From assembly GCF_000801105.2 (NCBI RefSeq), contig NC_079511.1, positions 14,190,784 to 14,254,783 of the forward strand: a DNA stretch of 64,000 nucleotides. The letters run 5' to 3'. A program made the position numbers and the translations under genes. Numbering within the stretch: position 1 is the stretch's first letter; every line of letters starts with the position of its first letter. The notes under the pieces were generated by a model. It saw only the letters and a list, made by a program, of their open reading frames with translations, had not been told where the DNA came from and did no database searches. Below are positions 22,574 to 34,611 of the stretch, one piece after another. The stretch is from Raphanus sativus. Lineage: Eukaryota > Streptophyta > Magnoliopsida > Brassicales > Brassicaceae.

Positions 22574-23724
22574 TGATATATGGTGTTTTTCACATCATTG
22601 TACATACGTTTTCATTTGTTTCAAGTCACTAATTCGTGTCAGTCTAGTCCTTTTTGACCTTTTACAGGTCTGGAGTTAGCAGAAGAAAGAAGAGAAGGTG
22701 CCTGATGAAAAGAAGTCCTTTTGGAGCATTCCTGCGGAGAACACTCAAGAGAACAGTCCCGAGACTGATCTCTCTCAAGCGGAACAAGCAGACGGAGTGA
22801 TCCGGTGATTGTTCCAGACAAATATGGAAACTCCTATTTCGGGAATTGAAGCCCTGTTGCCCTAATCTCTTTCCTTCTGATTGGCGCCTCCATATAAAAC
22901 GCCACCTATCTATTTTCTATTTTTTTTACGCTAGTTTTTACAAGAGAACACTGAGTATTTGCGATCTGCAACTTGTAAGGGAGAAGAACCAATCCTCTCA
23001 TAGAGAAGATCATCTGAACCCTATTGTTTCATACTCTGTTCTTATGCAATTTTATTCAGGATTTATGTCTTTGTCTATGTGCATCATGATCGAGTAGTGA
23101 CCTTGCTCGCCTAGGGTTTTTAGGGTGTTGAGACATGAGCTAAACATAGATAAGCGATCCATAACTGTTCTTCATTCATACTGTTCTTACTGCTTTCATT
23201 AAACTGATCACTTGATGTTAGATCACTAGTTCATCACCTAGTTAACCGCTTAGGATGATAACTTGACATGTATTGAATGAGCTTAGTATCCCTAATCAGC
23301 GAAAGTAGATATTAGGGTGGTAAGTGAACTGATCGGACCTGTTCTCTAAAGCTTGCAATCGATCCTCATCCCAACGACAGTTAGGTGGTGAGATCGACCT
23401 GCAAAGCGATCACTGCCACGACAGTGGAGTGTTCCAGCTTAGTGATCCGAGTTCTAGAAAGCACTTCATCGCGCTTGAATAATTGTTTGGCTCCAATTCA
23501 ACACCCAATGAAATACCCTAGGCTAGCTCTTGTTTAATTGAATCAATCTCGTGTTTATTTTGCTTGTTTACTATCGCCTATTTCAACCAAATCATATCTT
23601 CTTCTTAGCTTGATTCTGAAACTTATAGAACTAGAGTGTAGACTGGTCCTCTGGATTTGAATCTCAAGTACTACAATTGCAACTGTTAACTTGGCAGTAG
23701 CAAGGATTCATTTTTAGTGTATCA
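22574..23724 (+). repeat. 3' LTR of Athila
   Basis: 1151 bp copy of 11805-12955 with one visible difference (GATCGACC here, GATCGATC in the 5' LTR). TATA box copy at 22893-22899. Confidence 0.92.
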
Positions 23725-23852
23725 CTTACCTACAAGAAGTTGAATAAGAAAAGATAATACAACAACCCTCTCAAACTGAGGCTCAGCACTAAGCAGCAGA
23801 AAAGAGAAACTATTGTACCTTAATATCAAAAGCGAGAAAGTACTGAGAGCAA

Positions 23853-23975
23853 TCAGACCGATCCAAAGCCAGGTATTTTGACAACGGGAACACTGCAGTG
23901 CTCAACGCAGTTGGCTATCTCCTCTTGCTTCCTGCTTCTGTCAAAGCACTCATACGCACATTTGAAGGAAGCTTG
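23853..23975 (-). pseudogene. FAM136A-like (DUF842) twin-CX3C gene fragment
   Basis: An exon-like segment of about 41 codons on the minus strand. It is preceded by a good splice acceptor (TTTGCAG ending at 23976). It encodes the twin CX3C pattern CAYEC ... CVEHC with the KQEEIANC spacer, which I recognise from the plant members of the FAM136A/DUF842 family. Such twin-CX3C proteins are small and often mitochondrial. The similarity stops after VVK, and the frame then closes at 23853-23855. The usual GT donor is absent there (AT instead). The rest of the gene is not visible nearby, so this is a fragment, either a decayed gene or a piece carried by a transposon. Confidence 0.6.
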
Positions 23976-24356
23976 CTGCAAATTTGACCATTTAATCACA
24001 TAAACACCATCAACTTCACCGAAACTGAATATAACTAGGAGTTACACTCTCTTATTTACTCAAACTGAATATAATGGATATCTCTCTAACAATCTCTCTG
24101 TCAAGTATACGGTAGAGACAACAATACAAGTTCTAACATAATGTTTGTCATCCTCGCTCCATGTGAGATCTCCAAAAGCAACACATGTGGCTCAACTTTA
24201 AAGGCGTTCCTGCTTGGTTTAGTCTGATATGTCCTGATCCGTAGTTGAATGAATTTGCCTTCACGTAGGACAGTTGAGCATCGGACTTACTCTGTTGTCT
24301 CTGTGTTCTTGCTACACGTGAAAGCAATAATGAGTGTGTGCATCTTTGCTTTTGAC

Positions 24357-24540
24357 CACAAGGAACTTGAAGGGATCATGGACATGGACGAGAAACTCTC
24401 GTTCATAGACAACCTGATCATACATGAAGAACTATTCTGAGGACTTGAAGGGATCATGGACATGAACCATGATCATACCTGAAGAACTGTTCTGAGGACA
24501 TGGACGAGAAACTCTCGTTCATAGACAACCTGATCATCGA
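24357..24540. repeat. Imperfect direct repeats between two gene fragments
   Basis: A 41-bp segment starting GACATGGACGAGAAACTCTC occurs at 24381-24421 and again at 24497-24537. A flanking segment, ACTTGAAGGGATCATGGACA, occurs near 24365 and 24443. The two offsets differ (116 and 79 bp), so the duplication has been rearranged. I do not recognise a product. Confidence 0.7.
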
Positions 24541-24634
24541 ATTTCAATCAGCTAACTCTTATTTGATTTCCCCACGAATCAATCAGACTCAAAACCCTAA
24601 TCGAATCAATCACCTGAAATCGAAAGAGGAGAGC

Positions 24635-24892
24635 TTAGCTTGCAGAAGACACTCTTCCTCCTGTATCTTGATTAGAGAAGACATCGAACTCAACACCGAA
24701 GACGTGGTTGGTCGGGTCGCCGTTGTTGGTCAAGTTGAAGAGACCCAAGTGCTGAGCGGAGCTAGTTCCGTTGATTCCGGTGGAGGGCGCAAAGAGGAAG
24801 ACGAGGCCTTGGCCGGAGAGGACAACGTTTTTGGAAATAGCCATGGCCAAGATGAAGGAAGTGGAGAAAGAGAAAACAGAGGAGCCACACAA
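24635..24892 (-). pseudogene. L-type lectin receptor kinase, lectin-domain fragment
   Basis: An 85-codon frame whose residues 5-75 match the start of a legume-lectin domain as found in L-type lectin receptor kinases (LecRK). The pattern includes SFSTSF, GLVFLFAPSTGINGTSSAQH and HVFGVEFDVFSNQ. Family knowledge: these are plasma-membrane kinases with an extracellular lectin domain, and this stretch resembles the class VII members. Similarity ends abruptly after SNQ, with no remaining lectin domain, membrane segment or kinase. It is a fragment of roughly 210 bp. It lies on the same strand as the FAM136A-like fragment about 700 bp away, which suggests both were moved or left here together. Confidence 0.7.
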
Positions 24893-25048
24893 ATTCCTTG
24901 TTGCCAGCTGTTCTAAGGATCAGATCCTTAAATCTCTTAGTTACGGATTGATCTTAAGTTATTTGGTTTACATAATATTATTTTAATTGAATTTGCCTAG
25001 AATAAAACGCTAAGGATTCTGGATGGACTCCCGTTACAGATGGTCTTA

Positions 25049-25394
25049 GGCCATCTTTTAGAAGTTACAAAAATATCAAATTTGGTTTAATTTTAACACC
25101 AAAATAAAATCATTTTATCAAATTTGGTGTTTTGTAAACAATGTCATACTAAATTTGGTTTAATTTTAACACCAAAATAAAATCATTTTATCAAATTTGG
25201 TGTTTTGTAAACAATGTTATACTAAATTTGGTATAACTAAAGTATTAAATATCAAAAACTAAATATTATATATAATATTGACTTTGTGTTAAATTTAGTG
25301 TTATGGTTAGATATTAAAAATATATATATAACACTAAAACACCATATTTGGTGTTATTTCAACACCAAATTTGGTATTCTGGTTGGAGTTACCC
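25049..25394. mobile_element. Tourist-like MITE with palindromic tandem repeat
   Basis: Flanked by TTA (25046-25048 and 25395-25397), the target size of PIF/Harbinger elements. The ends are only weakly inverted (GGCCATCTTTTAGAAG against GGGTAACTCCAACCAG). Inside, a ~72-bp unit containing ACACCAAAATAAAATC and CAAATTTGGTGTT is repeated twice (about 25078-25149 and 25150-25222). Each unit can fold on itself through the AACACCAAA/TTTGGTGTT palindrome. Confidence 0.5.
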
Positions 25395-25397
25395 TTA

Positions 25398-26179
25398 GTC
25401 TCTCAACATCATATTCTACTATTTATAATATAACCATTCTTATAATTACAAATGTATTAGAATTTTTAATAAATATAATATCAAACATTCACAATATGCT
25501 AAGTGTAAAACGAGTTTCTTGTAAATTTGTGATAGTTTCTCAAATAGAGATTCATTATATTCTCTATCTTTCTTCTCAATTTTTTCTTTTTCTTTTACTT
25601 TTTACCCACTATAAATTCATCAGAATTCCCATTGTCACCAAGAGTTCCCCACTGTGGATGGCTTTAGTGATGAATATGTGATTCTTATTTATTATATGTG
25701 TATATCTTGTTCTGTTGGATAAAATTGGACGTGGCTTCTCTTGTAATCCTAAAAGTTGGTGAATCTCCTTCACGTTTTAGCATCGGCAGTTGGTTTTTTG
25801 GTCAATAAGTTGGTATGCTTCACCGATGTCCATGTAATAAAAGGTAGAATGATCACGATAAACCTCATGCTCGTTTACTTTCTTAACTCAAGAAAGCAAT
25901 TGATAGTGAGTGAAAGTAAATTAACGTCCCCGTTTATGATTAGATTACTTTTCTTACTACTACATTTAATTTCTTTAATAAATTATTTTTAAATAATATT
26001 AAATCTATTTTATGGTGTGAAATTTCTTAAGTTAAAAAAAAAAGCATTTGACTTGAAGGTAAAATAACGACAAGATCACACTTTTCTCGCAGAAATAAGA
26101 GAAATAATCAAATTAAAAAAATAAGAGTTCCGTATAGAAGAAAAAGAACAAAACTATAGTATATTCCAAAAATCATACG
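25398..26179. other. Non-coding 3' flank of the KUF1-like gene
   Basis: AT-rich, no supported gene or element. Confidence 0.5.
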
Positions 26180-27337
26180 TCAGCTAAAATCCGGTCGGCT
26201 CATTCTTGGTAATACGTAAACCGAAACCGGTTCAAGCTCTTGAGGTTTCTCCACGGTCCAAATCCTCGCCGGCTCCGCCATAACATCCACCATCACAATC
26301 CTTCCGCCGACGGTAACAACACAAAGCTTCCCTGCCACCGCCGTAACTTGCTGAGCTCCTTTAAGTAACTTTTCACCACCTTCCACCACCGTCACGTCTC
26401 TCCACTCTCTCTTCTCCTCATCGTATACTCTCACTGTTCCTTTCTTCTCATCAACTGAATAAAGCGTCTCCTCCTCCATCGCCGCCACCGGACCTCTCCA
26501 TCCCGCCACCATTTCCTCCGGCATGGCTTCCCAATCGTCGTTAACGACATCGTATACAACTCCTTCTTTAACTGCGTCGCCTTTTACGTTCACCATTAAA
26601 AGCTTCCTTCTCCATCCAACTGCCTCAATGTCTTCACGGCTAAACCGTAAGTCTCTCATCTCTCTCAGTTTCTCCCAGTTCCCGCCATTATGATCCGTGA
26701 GATCGAGTTTCTCGATCGATTTCGCGACGGTTGGCGAGAACTGCGAACTCATACCACTAGCGATGTAGATAACTCCGCCGCAAGCTCCGGTTGCGCACCA
26801 ACGTCTCGGGGATCCAACTGGTGGCCCGGAGGTCCATGTAGAAGAGATTGGATCGAAAATCAGAGGGTGAGAGATCGCCGGAGAGAGCTCTTGGTTACTC
26901 CCGGCGATGATCACGAGTTTTCCGGCGGCGGAAACGCACTGAATCGGTAAGTTAAATGAAATATACGACGGATGACGGTAGATGATCCGGTTAAGAGGTA
27001 GTTCAGGTGGAGGAGGAGGAAGCGGATCCCATTTGGAAGAGACCGGGTCGAAACACATAAACCGGATTGCTGAGTTAGCGCGACGGAAACCCGGGGCCGG
27101 AGCCGAGCTCGAGGCGACGAAAAGCGCGTAGAGAGACGAGAACGGTGGGAACTCGGGAGAGTATATGAGGCGGCGCCACCGTGTACAAACGGCGGCGAGT
27201 AGCGACGGACGGCGGACGAGGGAAAGACAGAGCTCCGATATGTGGTCGGGAAGTCCGTCGATTAAGGCGATTTGCTTTCCGTCGTCGATTCTTCTTCTTC
27301 GCTTCGCCGGCGTTGATTTCGCGGCGGCGGTAGCCAT
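26180..27337 (-). CDS. KUF1: KUF1-like F-box/kelch-repeat protein
   Basis: A 385-residue product if translation starts at the ATG at 27335-27337. The frame is also open to an ATG at 27397, but the extra 20 residues look like translated leader. An F-box lies at about residues 26-65 (DGLPDHISELCLSLV ... CTRWRRL). A kelch-type beta-propeller region follows, with repeats around LIFDPISSTW, GSPRRWCATGACGG, RFSREDIEAVGWRRKLL and a GWRGPVAAMEEE segment. The sequence closely recalls Arabidopsis KARRIKIN-UPREGULATED F-BOX 1 (At1g31350). Family knowledge: the F-box docks on SKP1 in an SCF ubiquitin ligase and the kelch region selects the target; KUF1 is induced by karrikin signalling and dampens it. 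The single exon has no breaks. It is the only clearly intact host gene in the window, with transposon-derived DNA on both sides. Confidence 0.85.
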   Translation of the reverse strand: MATAAAKSTPAKRRRRIDDGKQIALIDGLPDHISELCLSLVRRPSLLAAVCTRWRRLIYSPEFPPFSSLYALFVASSSAPAPGFRRANSAIRFMCFDPVSSKWDPLPPPPPELPLNRIIYRHPSYISFNLPIQCVSAAGKLVIIAGSNQELSPAISHPLIFDPISSTWTSGPPVGSPRRWCATGACGGVIYIASGMSSQFSPTVAKSIEKLDLTDHNGGNWEKLREMRDLRFSREDIEAVGWRRKLLMVNVKGDAVKEGVVYDVVNDDWEAMPEEMVAGWRGPVAAMEEETLYSVDEKKGTVRVYDEEKREWRDVTVVEGGEKLLKGAQQVTAVAGKLCVVTVGGRIVMVDVMAEPARIWTVEKPQELEPVSVYVLPRMSRPDFS

Positions 27338-27397
27338 TGATCCAGACCGTTTCGGTTTCGCTTCTCTCTCTGTGTTTTCATGTTTAATTTTTTTCAT

Positions 27398-28626
27398 TTA
27401 TTTGGATATAATGAGACAAGAGAGGCGTGAACTGTAATGAAAGAGAGGGAAAAGTTGTGTGCAGAGAGCCATATATCAAAATCGAAAAGGCCAAAGTTGG
27501 AAAAGCGTTAACGTCTAGATAATAATAAATATATAAAGCTGACTAGAAAAATATACTTACATTTATAGCATCATATATGATAAGAAACAAGTGGGTATTT
27601 TATAACAAAGTTTTACTTGGTTTGACAATAATGGCAAGAGCGGATTGACTGCGAAACAAAAACAAATAGATTGGATATATTATTACGGTACAGTTTAACT
27701 ACGAATTCTCTAAGAGAAATATATAATATGAATGGTGACAAAAAATATTATGTAGAAGGGAACAAATGTTTAATGGTGACTATAAAATAAATAATGTTGG
27801 ACAAGTAGAAAATAATATTCTATTTGATATATTAAATATATTTTACATATTTTAAAGTAAAATAAATTACATTAGTTTCTCAATTTTTGTTGAATTATGA
27901 TGTTTCTGCCATTATTTAAGCAAAATCTGCATCTTAAGAAATTGAAATTTTGATAAAATTAAGTAATTTCTATTTTTTCATGAAATTAAGTTATTATTAT
28001 TATATTTACATGCATGTCTAGTGCTACTAATAAAAAAAATTAACAATAAAAAAATAAAATGAAAAACTAAGAGAGAATTTAAATTTTTCTAATTAATGAA
28101 AAAACTAAAACATCACTAACGGCAAGAGACTCAAATGTCTTTCAAAAGAATATTTTAATATTTAAAAGCAAATTATTTACAAAATGACATGTGTTTCACT
28201 AATTTAGTGAATCATTATATTATGAGAAGCGATAACAAATTTTTTAAAAATTTTGACAAGTCTCTTGACCATGTATTGTGATTTATTTTCTTTCAACTTT
28301 TTTATTTTATTTTTTATTTTTAACACTTTACATCGATTTTTCTATTTTCCATATAATAATTTAATATACTGTATATTCAATTTTGTTTTTAAAAAATAAT
28401 GTTATTCAATATTCTATACATTTATTTTCATTACAAAAGAAACATACTTCTAACAAATAAAAAATTAGGACGAATTTTGGTCATTGTAAATTAAGAACAA
28501 AATGACAACGATGTTACAATGGAAAACACAATCATCATAAACTCGATATAAATTTACATGAAAATCCTTCTCGTAAACCCATGTTTATAAGCATAACAAA
28601 TAATTTGCGTCAAAATGTTTTGCAAT
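27398..28626. other. Promoter side of the KUF1-like gene, AT-rich
   Basis: No coding sequence. The first few hundred bases presumably hold the promoter of the minus-strand gene. The rest is very AT-rich and unassigned. Confidence 0.5.
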
Positions 28627-28629
28627 TTA

Positions 28630-29248
28630 GGGGCTGACTGGTTTTCCCGCTACCACCCGCAAACGCAGCTTTTGCGGTTCATAGCGGTTGTTGGCGTTTC
28701 GAAACAATCACAGAAAACGTTACAAATCGCTTCAAACCGTTCCGAACCTCTTAAAATCAAAAACTGGTTCCAGCTAGCGTTTGCGGTTGCGGGCGGTTGC
28801 GGGAGGGTAAATTTTTTTCTTTAAAAACAGAATAAATAAAAATAATAGTAAAAATATCCGATAAAAATTTTCAATTGAAATAATAGAAATTGTAAAATGT
28901 ATTCATATTATATTTCAATTTATATTATAAAAATTCAAAACTAAAATATTTTCTATAAATTTTTAAAATTGAATAATATGATTTTATAAATATAAATTTT
29001 ATATTGATCATATTATTATGCTTTTTAATATTTTTTATAATTACATAAAATGTAAATATTGTTAAATTATTATTTAACAGATATTGCGTTTGGTAGTTTA
29101 CCAGTCACAAGAGTCCCGCAAACGCAACAATTTCTAACAGCTGTACTAGTCGTACAAATCTCTAGAAAACGTTTAAAACCGCAATCATCCGCATCCGCAA
29201 ACTCCCGCAACCGCAACCGCAACCGCTGCGGTTACACCAGTCAGGCCC
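28630..29248. mobile_element. Tourist-type (PIF/Harbinger) MITE, complete copy
   Basis: A 619-bp element with TTA target duplications (28627-28629, 29249-29251). Terminal inverted repeats are GGGGCTGACTGGT at the left and ACCAGTCAGGCCC at the right. Sub-terminal zones at both ends are rich in GCGGTTGCGG/CCGCAACCGC units, and the middle is AT-rich. It is a close relative of the copy at 59756-60371. No transposase coding. Confidence 0.78.
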
Positions 29249-29251
29249 TTA

Positions 29252-30185
29252 TTCACGACAAATGAACGAGTATAAATAATATGGTAAGTGGAACGTGCTT
29301 GTAGTATGCTATATTGTCGTAAATTAGTTGTTAACCCCTTGGTACCTTTCTACCTATCAAAGCCGAAAATTTCCAATATATATAATTATATCATTTCTAT
29401 TAAAAAATAAACACCCAAACAAAAAAAAAGAAAATCCAGAAATGTAAGAGATGTAAAAAATATCAGTCGATGGTAACATACAAAATTGAATGTATATGCA
29501 TAAAAAATATGACGAAAGGTTGACGAAAGAATTTTTCCACGATCTAAAGATATTCATGTATCAGATTGGTAGTACACCAATTATGCAGGAAATCGGTAAA
29601 ATATAAGTGCAGAAATATAAATTTTACCATAGTGAAAATGTATAGAACCATTTAGTAAATAGAAAAATTTATACAAAAATACTTCACTTAATTTCAACAT
29701 AGACATGATTTTTTTTATTAAAGACATGGAGAGGATTATGGTTGGAATGAACCTAATAGTAATAATAGTACATTTTAGAATGTTGATAATAGTGAAGAAT
29801 TGATTCATTTGCATAACGAAAATAGTTACCATTAGGAGGAACATGATAATTGCGCTAGTCGTCATAAGACCCAATCTGAAAATATAAAAAATATTATAAT
29901 TTTGTAATTTTTATAAATGACAACTATCATAATTATAATTTTGAAATAAAACAAAATATTTAATCAAATGTTAAAATACTCTCCACGGACAAAAAGTAAT
30001 CTCATATGCTCTTTTTTCTCCATTTATTTTTATTTATTTTTAATACAAAAATTTGATAAAAAGACCAAAACCCCTTAAAATATCTATCTAATTACGTACT
30101 CTACCCTTCCTACTTTAAACCTAATATTTTTTTCTCTATCACAATTCTAAACTTAAGCCTCTCTCTTCTTCTTTATGTTCTTTTT
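29252..30185. other. AT-rich non-coding DNA
   Basis: No supported feature. Becomes CT-rich towards 30185. Confidence 0.5.
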
Positions 30186-32398
30186 TTTCTCTCAAATCTC
30201 TTCTTCTTCTTCGAAATCTCTGAAATCTCTTCTGTTTTTCCTATGAACCTTCATTGATTTTTTCTCCTCTTACGGAGTGTGTTCTCTTCCTCTTCTCCTT
30301 CTTAAATCTCTTATTTTTCTTTGAAATTTGTTATTCTTCTCAGATCTGTTCTTCTTCGAATTCTGTTTTTCCTCTCAGATTCTAGTTTTCATTTTCTTCT
30401 TTGAAATATGTTTTCTTTCTTGGAATCCTTTTCTTCTTCAAAATATGTTCTTATTCTCTCTCTTTTTCCATTATTCTCTACAATTTTTTCTTCTTCTTTT
30501 TTATTTGATTTTCTTCTTTTTGCTCTCCAATTCTATCATGTTACATGAATATAAAAAATACAAAAATACAACTTCAACTCAGAAACAATTTTACCAAGTT
30601 GTACAATCGTTCAAGTACAATTTTGTTAAACGTTTGAATTTGGTAAAACTAGGTACATAGTTTACCAAGTTATACCTAAATAATGGTACAACTTAGTAAA
30701 ACTTTGTACCTAAGTTTACCATGTTGTACCATTGTCAATGTACAATTTGGTAAAACTTTGTACCTGGTTTTACAACTTTGTAAAACTGTAAAACTTGATA
30801 AACTATAAAACAATGTAAAACTGTATAATCTGGTAAATCTATAAATCATGGTAAAACCTTACATCAATTATTGAGATTTGGAAATTTGAAATTTGAAAAA
30901 AAAACAAATTTGAAATTTGATTTGGTGGGAAAACAGAAAGGGTAAAATCAAAATTCCATTATTTCATTAATAGTACGAGAGTATATGGATTCATTAAGAG
31001 TATGACATATTACTTTTTGTTTAAAGAGTATATGACATTTTAGTCCCAAAATATTAGTTATAAAATGTCACTAATAGCATATTAAATTTCATTTTTAAAA
31101 TATATAAATTATTTCTTTAAAAATTAAATTAGTATCACCCAGTGTTTTAATAGGCGCTATGCACTCATTGTGCGATGACCCATCGTATAGTGTATAGCTG
31201 TATACGCGGATGCATAGATGGGGCCTAAACGGACATAATATATATATATATATAACTTATGATGATTAATTAATATAAATATAAATATTAATACTAAAAG
31301 AATAAAAGGTTTTCAATGCTAAATTTCTAAAGATCCTGCTTGGTTCATATTTGAATTTGCACAGTATCCAGCCATACCAAAATCCTTGAATGATATCCTT
31401 TTGCAGTTTTGGGAAAAACAAATTTGTTGTAAGAAATAACCAATCACACTATAAAAGAGGTTCCACTCAGTATCTAAGACTGCTTATGAGACTACATACC
31501 AACAAATAGACGAATAAGTATTATAATGTTTAAAAACAAGACAAACATGTTTTATGTTAATTAGGCAATGAAGCAAACGTGAATTGTTAATTAGGGTTAA
31601 AATTTTAAAAACTTTAGTTGTACATAGTTTTATGTTTTTCAGTCTTTGACTCAACTTCAATTAATTATGTAATTACTTTAGTTTTGAGCGAAAAAAATGT
31701 AAAACGTGTAGACAGGACCGTATGTGCGTACTATTCCGTCATATATACGTCCGTTTCTTAACATAACGTATTACTAGATTTTGATCCGCGCTTTGGAAGC
31801 GCGGAATATTTTACGATAAAAAATTTCACTAATAACTTAACAAATATTTTAGTAATTTTTAAAGAGTGTGTATTTAAAATATTTTTGCATTTAAATCAGT
31901 GTTTTTAATTCAACCCGATTGTGATTATACCCGTTAATCCGAAGATATGACAATTCAATTTTGGTTTTTAAAATATTCATATTAAAAAAATCACTAAACT
32001 TCGAGACTAACCGATTGAACTGATGGATGACCGATATGTAATCTAATTGGATTTAAATTGTAATAGTTTCATAATTTGTAATCTTATAATCCAAATTTTA
32101 AAGTTCATTATTTTGCAATTTATGAAATTATGACATTTCTACAAAATTTTAAAGAGAAAATGATAGATATAAAATAACTAAGATTAATTATTGTATTGTC
32201 TGGAAAAATTGATAGTAGTAGAAAAAATATATTGTTTGGAAACATTGATTGTATAATAAAGAAATAAGTATATTGTTTGGAAACATGGATAGTAGTATAA
32301 AGAAAGTAACATTAGTGATTTAATGTAAGTTTAACTATAAAGTATAAAAGTGTATTTAATTTAAAAACTTACAAAATAAATGTTAGATCCAACAGAAT
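30186..32398. repeat. 2.2-kb tandem duplication, unit 1
   Basis: This unit and 32399-34611 are direct neighbours and nearly identical over about 2213 bp. I see one substitution (GGTACATAG here, GGTACAGAG in unit 2) and a few one-base length changes in homopolymers. Content: a CT-rich start, a zone of degenerate GTAAAACT/GGTAAAACTTTGTACC repeats, an AT-rich middle, and the 3' end of a minus-strand Helitron from 31774. The junction cuts that Helitron 22 bp short of its terminus. T-rich ORFs in it look non-coding. Confidence 0.93.
31774..32398 (-). mobile_element. Helitron copy truncated by the tandem duplication
   Basis: Same sequence as 33987-34611, including the CTAG end and the 19-nt hairpin. 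It lacks the last 22 bases at its 5' terminus because unit 2 of the duplication starts there. Confidence 0.8.
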
Positions 32399-34611
32399 TT
32401 TTCTCTCAAATCTCTTCTTCTTCTTCGAAATCTCTGAAATCTCTTCTGTTTTTCCTATGAACCTTCATTGATTTTTTCTCCTCTTACGGAGTGTGTTCTC
32501 TTCCTCTTCTCCTTCTTAAATCTCTTATTTTTCTTTGAAATTTGTTATTCTTCTCAGATCTGTTCTTCTTCGAATTCTGTTTTTCCTCTCAGATTCTAGT
32601 TTTCATTTTCTTCTTTGAAATATGTTTTCTTTCTTGGAATCCTTTTCTTCTTCAAAATATGTTCTTATTCTCTCTCTTTTTCCATTATTCTCTACAATTT
32701 TTTCTTCTTCTTTTTATTTGATTTTCTTCTTTTTGCTCTCCAATTCTATCATGTTACATGAATATAAAAAATACAAAAATACAACTTCAACTCAGAAACA
32801 ATTTTACCAAGTTGTACAATCGTTCAAGTACAATTTTGTTAAACGTTTGAATTTGGTAAAACTAGGTACAGAGTTTACCAAGTTATACCTAAATAATGGT
32901 ACAACTTAGTAAAACTTTGTACCTAAGTTTACCATGTTGTACCATTGTCAATGTACAATTTGGTAAAACTTTGTACCTGGTTTTACAACTTTGTAAAACT
33001 GTAAAACTTGATAAACTATAAAACAATGTAAAACTGTATAATCTGGTAAATCTATAAATCATGGTAAAACCTTACATCAATTATTGAGATTTGGAAATTT
33101 GAAATTTGAAAAAAAAACAAATTTGAAATTTGATTTGGTGGGAAAACAGAAAGGGTAAAATCAAAATTCCATTATTTCATTAATAGTACGAGAGTATATG
33201 GATTCATTAAGAGTATGACATATTACTTTTTGTTTAAAGAGTATATGACATTTTAGTCCCAAAATATTAGTTATAAAATGTCACTAATAGCATATTAAAT
33301 TTCATTTTTAAAATATATAAATTATTTCTTTAAAAATTAAATTAGTATCACCCAGTGTTTTAATAGGCGCTATGCACTCATTGTGCGATGACCCATCGTA
33401 TAGTGTATAGCTGTATACGCGGATGCATAGATGGGCCTAAACGGACATAATATATATATATATATAACTTATGATGATTAATTAATATAAATATAAATAT
33501 TAATACTAAAAGAATAAAAGGTTTTCAATGCTAAATTTCTAAAGATCCTGCTTGGTTCATATTTGAATTTGCACAGTATCCAGCCATACCAAAATCCTTG
33601 AATGATATCCTTTTGCAGTTTTGGGAAAAAACAAATTTGTTGTAAGAAATAACCAATCACACTATAAAAGAGGTTCCACTCAGTATCTAAGACTGCTTAT
33701 GAGACTACATACCAACAAATAGACGAATAAGTATTATAATGTTTAAAAACAAGACAAACATGTTTTATGTTAATTAGGCAATGAAGCAAACGTGAATTGT
33801 TAATTAGGGTTAAAATTTTAAAAACTTTAGTTGTACATAGTTTTATGTTTTTCAGTCTTTGACTCAACTTCAATTAATTATGTAATTACTTTAGTTTTGA
33901 GCGAAAAAAATGTAAAACGTGTAGACAGGACCGTATGTGCGTACTATTCCGTCATATATACGTCCGTTTCTTAACATAACGTATTACTAGATTTTGATCC
34001 GCGCTTTGGAAGCGCGGAATATTTTACGATAAAAAATTTCACTAATAACTTAACAAATATTTTAGTAATTTTTAAAGAGTGTGTATTTAAAATATTTTTG
34101 CATTTAAATCAGTGTTTTTAATTCAACCCGATTGTGATTATACCCGTTAATCCGAAGATATGACAATTCAATTTTGGTTTTTAAAATATTCATATTAAAA
34201 AAATCACTAAACTTCGAGACTAACCGATTGAACTGATGGATGACCGATATGTAATCTAATTGGATTTAAATTGTAATAGTTTCATAATTTGTAATCTTAT
34301 AATCCAAATTTTAAAGTTCATTATTTTGCAATTTATGAAATTATGACATTTCTACAAAATTTTAAAGAGAAAATGATAGATATAAAATAACTAAGATTAA
34401 TTATTGTATTGTCTGGAAAAATTGATAGTAGTAGAAAAAATATATTGTTTGGAAACATTGATTGTATAATAAAGAAATAAGTATATTGTTTGGAAACATG
34501 GATAGTAGTATAAAGAAAGTAACATTAGTGATTTAATGTAAGTTTAACTATAAAGTATAAAAGTGTATTTAATTTAAAAACTTACAAAATAAATGTTAGA
34601 TCCAACAGAAT
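32399..34611. repeat. 2.2-kb tandem duplication, unit 2
   Basis: Second copy of 30186-32398. The right end lies inside the Helitron 33987-34633, so the Helitron existed before the duplication. The junction shares a short TTTCT match with both original ends. Confidence 0.93.

Larger units (their letters stand above)
11805..23724 (+). mobile_element. Full-length Athila (Ty3/gypsy) retrotransposon with env-like ORF
   Basis: 11,920 bp on the plus strand. LTRs are 11805-12955 and 22574-23724, both 1151 bp, starting TGATAT and ending TATCA. A tRNA-Asp-type primer site follows the first LTR, and a polypurine tract (AAGTCTGGGGGAAT) precedes the second. Gag-pol is one uninterrupted 1922-codon frame, followed by an Athila ORF-1/env-like gene. 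By eye the LTRs differ at one base, near 12630 (T) versus 23398 (C), so the copy is young. The bases flanking the two ends (CTCGG, 11800-11804; CTTAC, 23725-23729) do not form a target duplication, and the broken gene on the left does not resume on the right. This points to recombination between copies or an assembly join. Confidence 0.93.

Noticed and set aside
28114..28270. Possible inverted repeat (GGCAAGAGACTC and GACAAGTCTCTTG)
   Set aside because: The match is short and imperfect and I found no target duplication, so a MITE call is not supported.
30328..30660. Phenylalanine-rich frames in the tandem duplication (also 32622-32909)
   Set aside because: They arise from CT/T-rich sequence, differ between units by homopolymer shifts, and have no recognisable motif.
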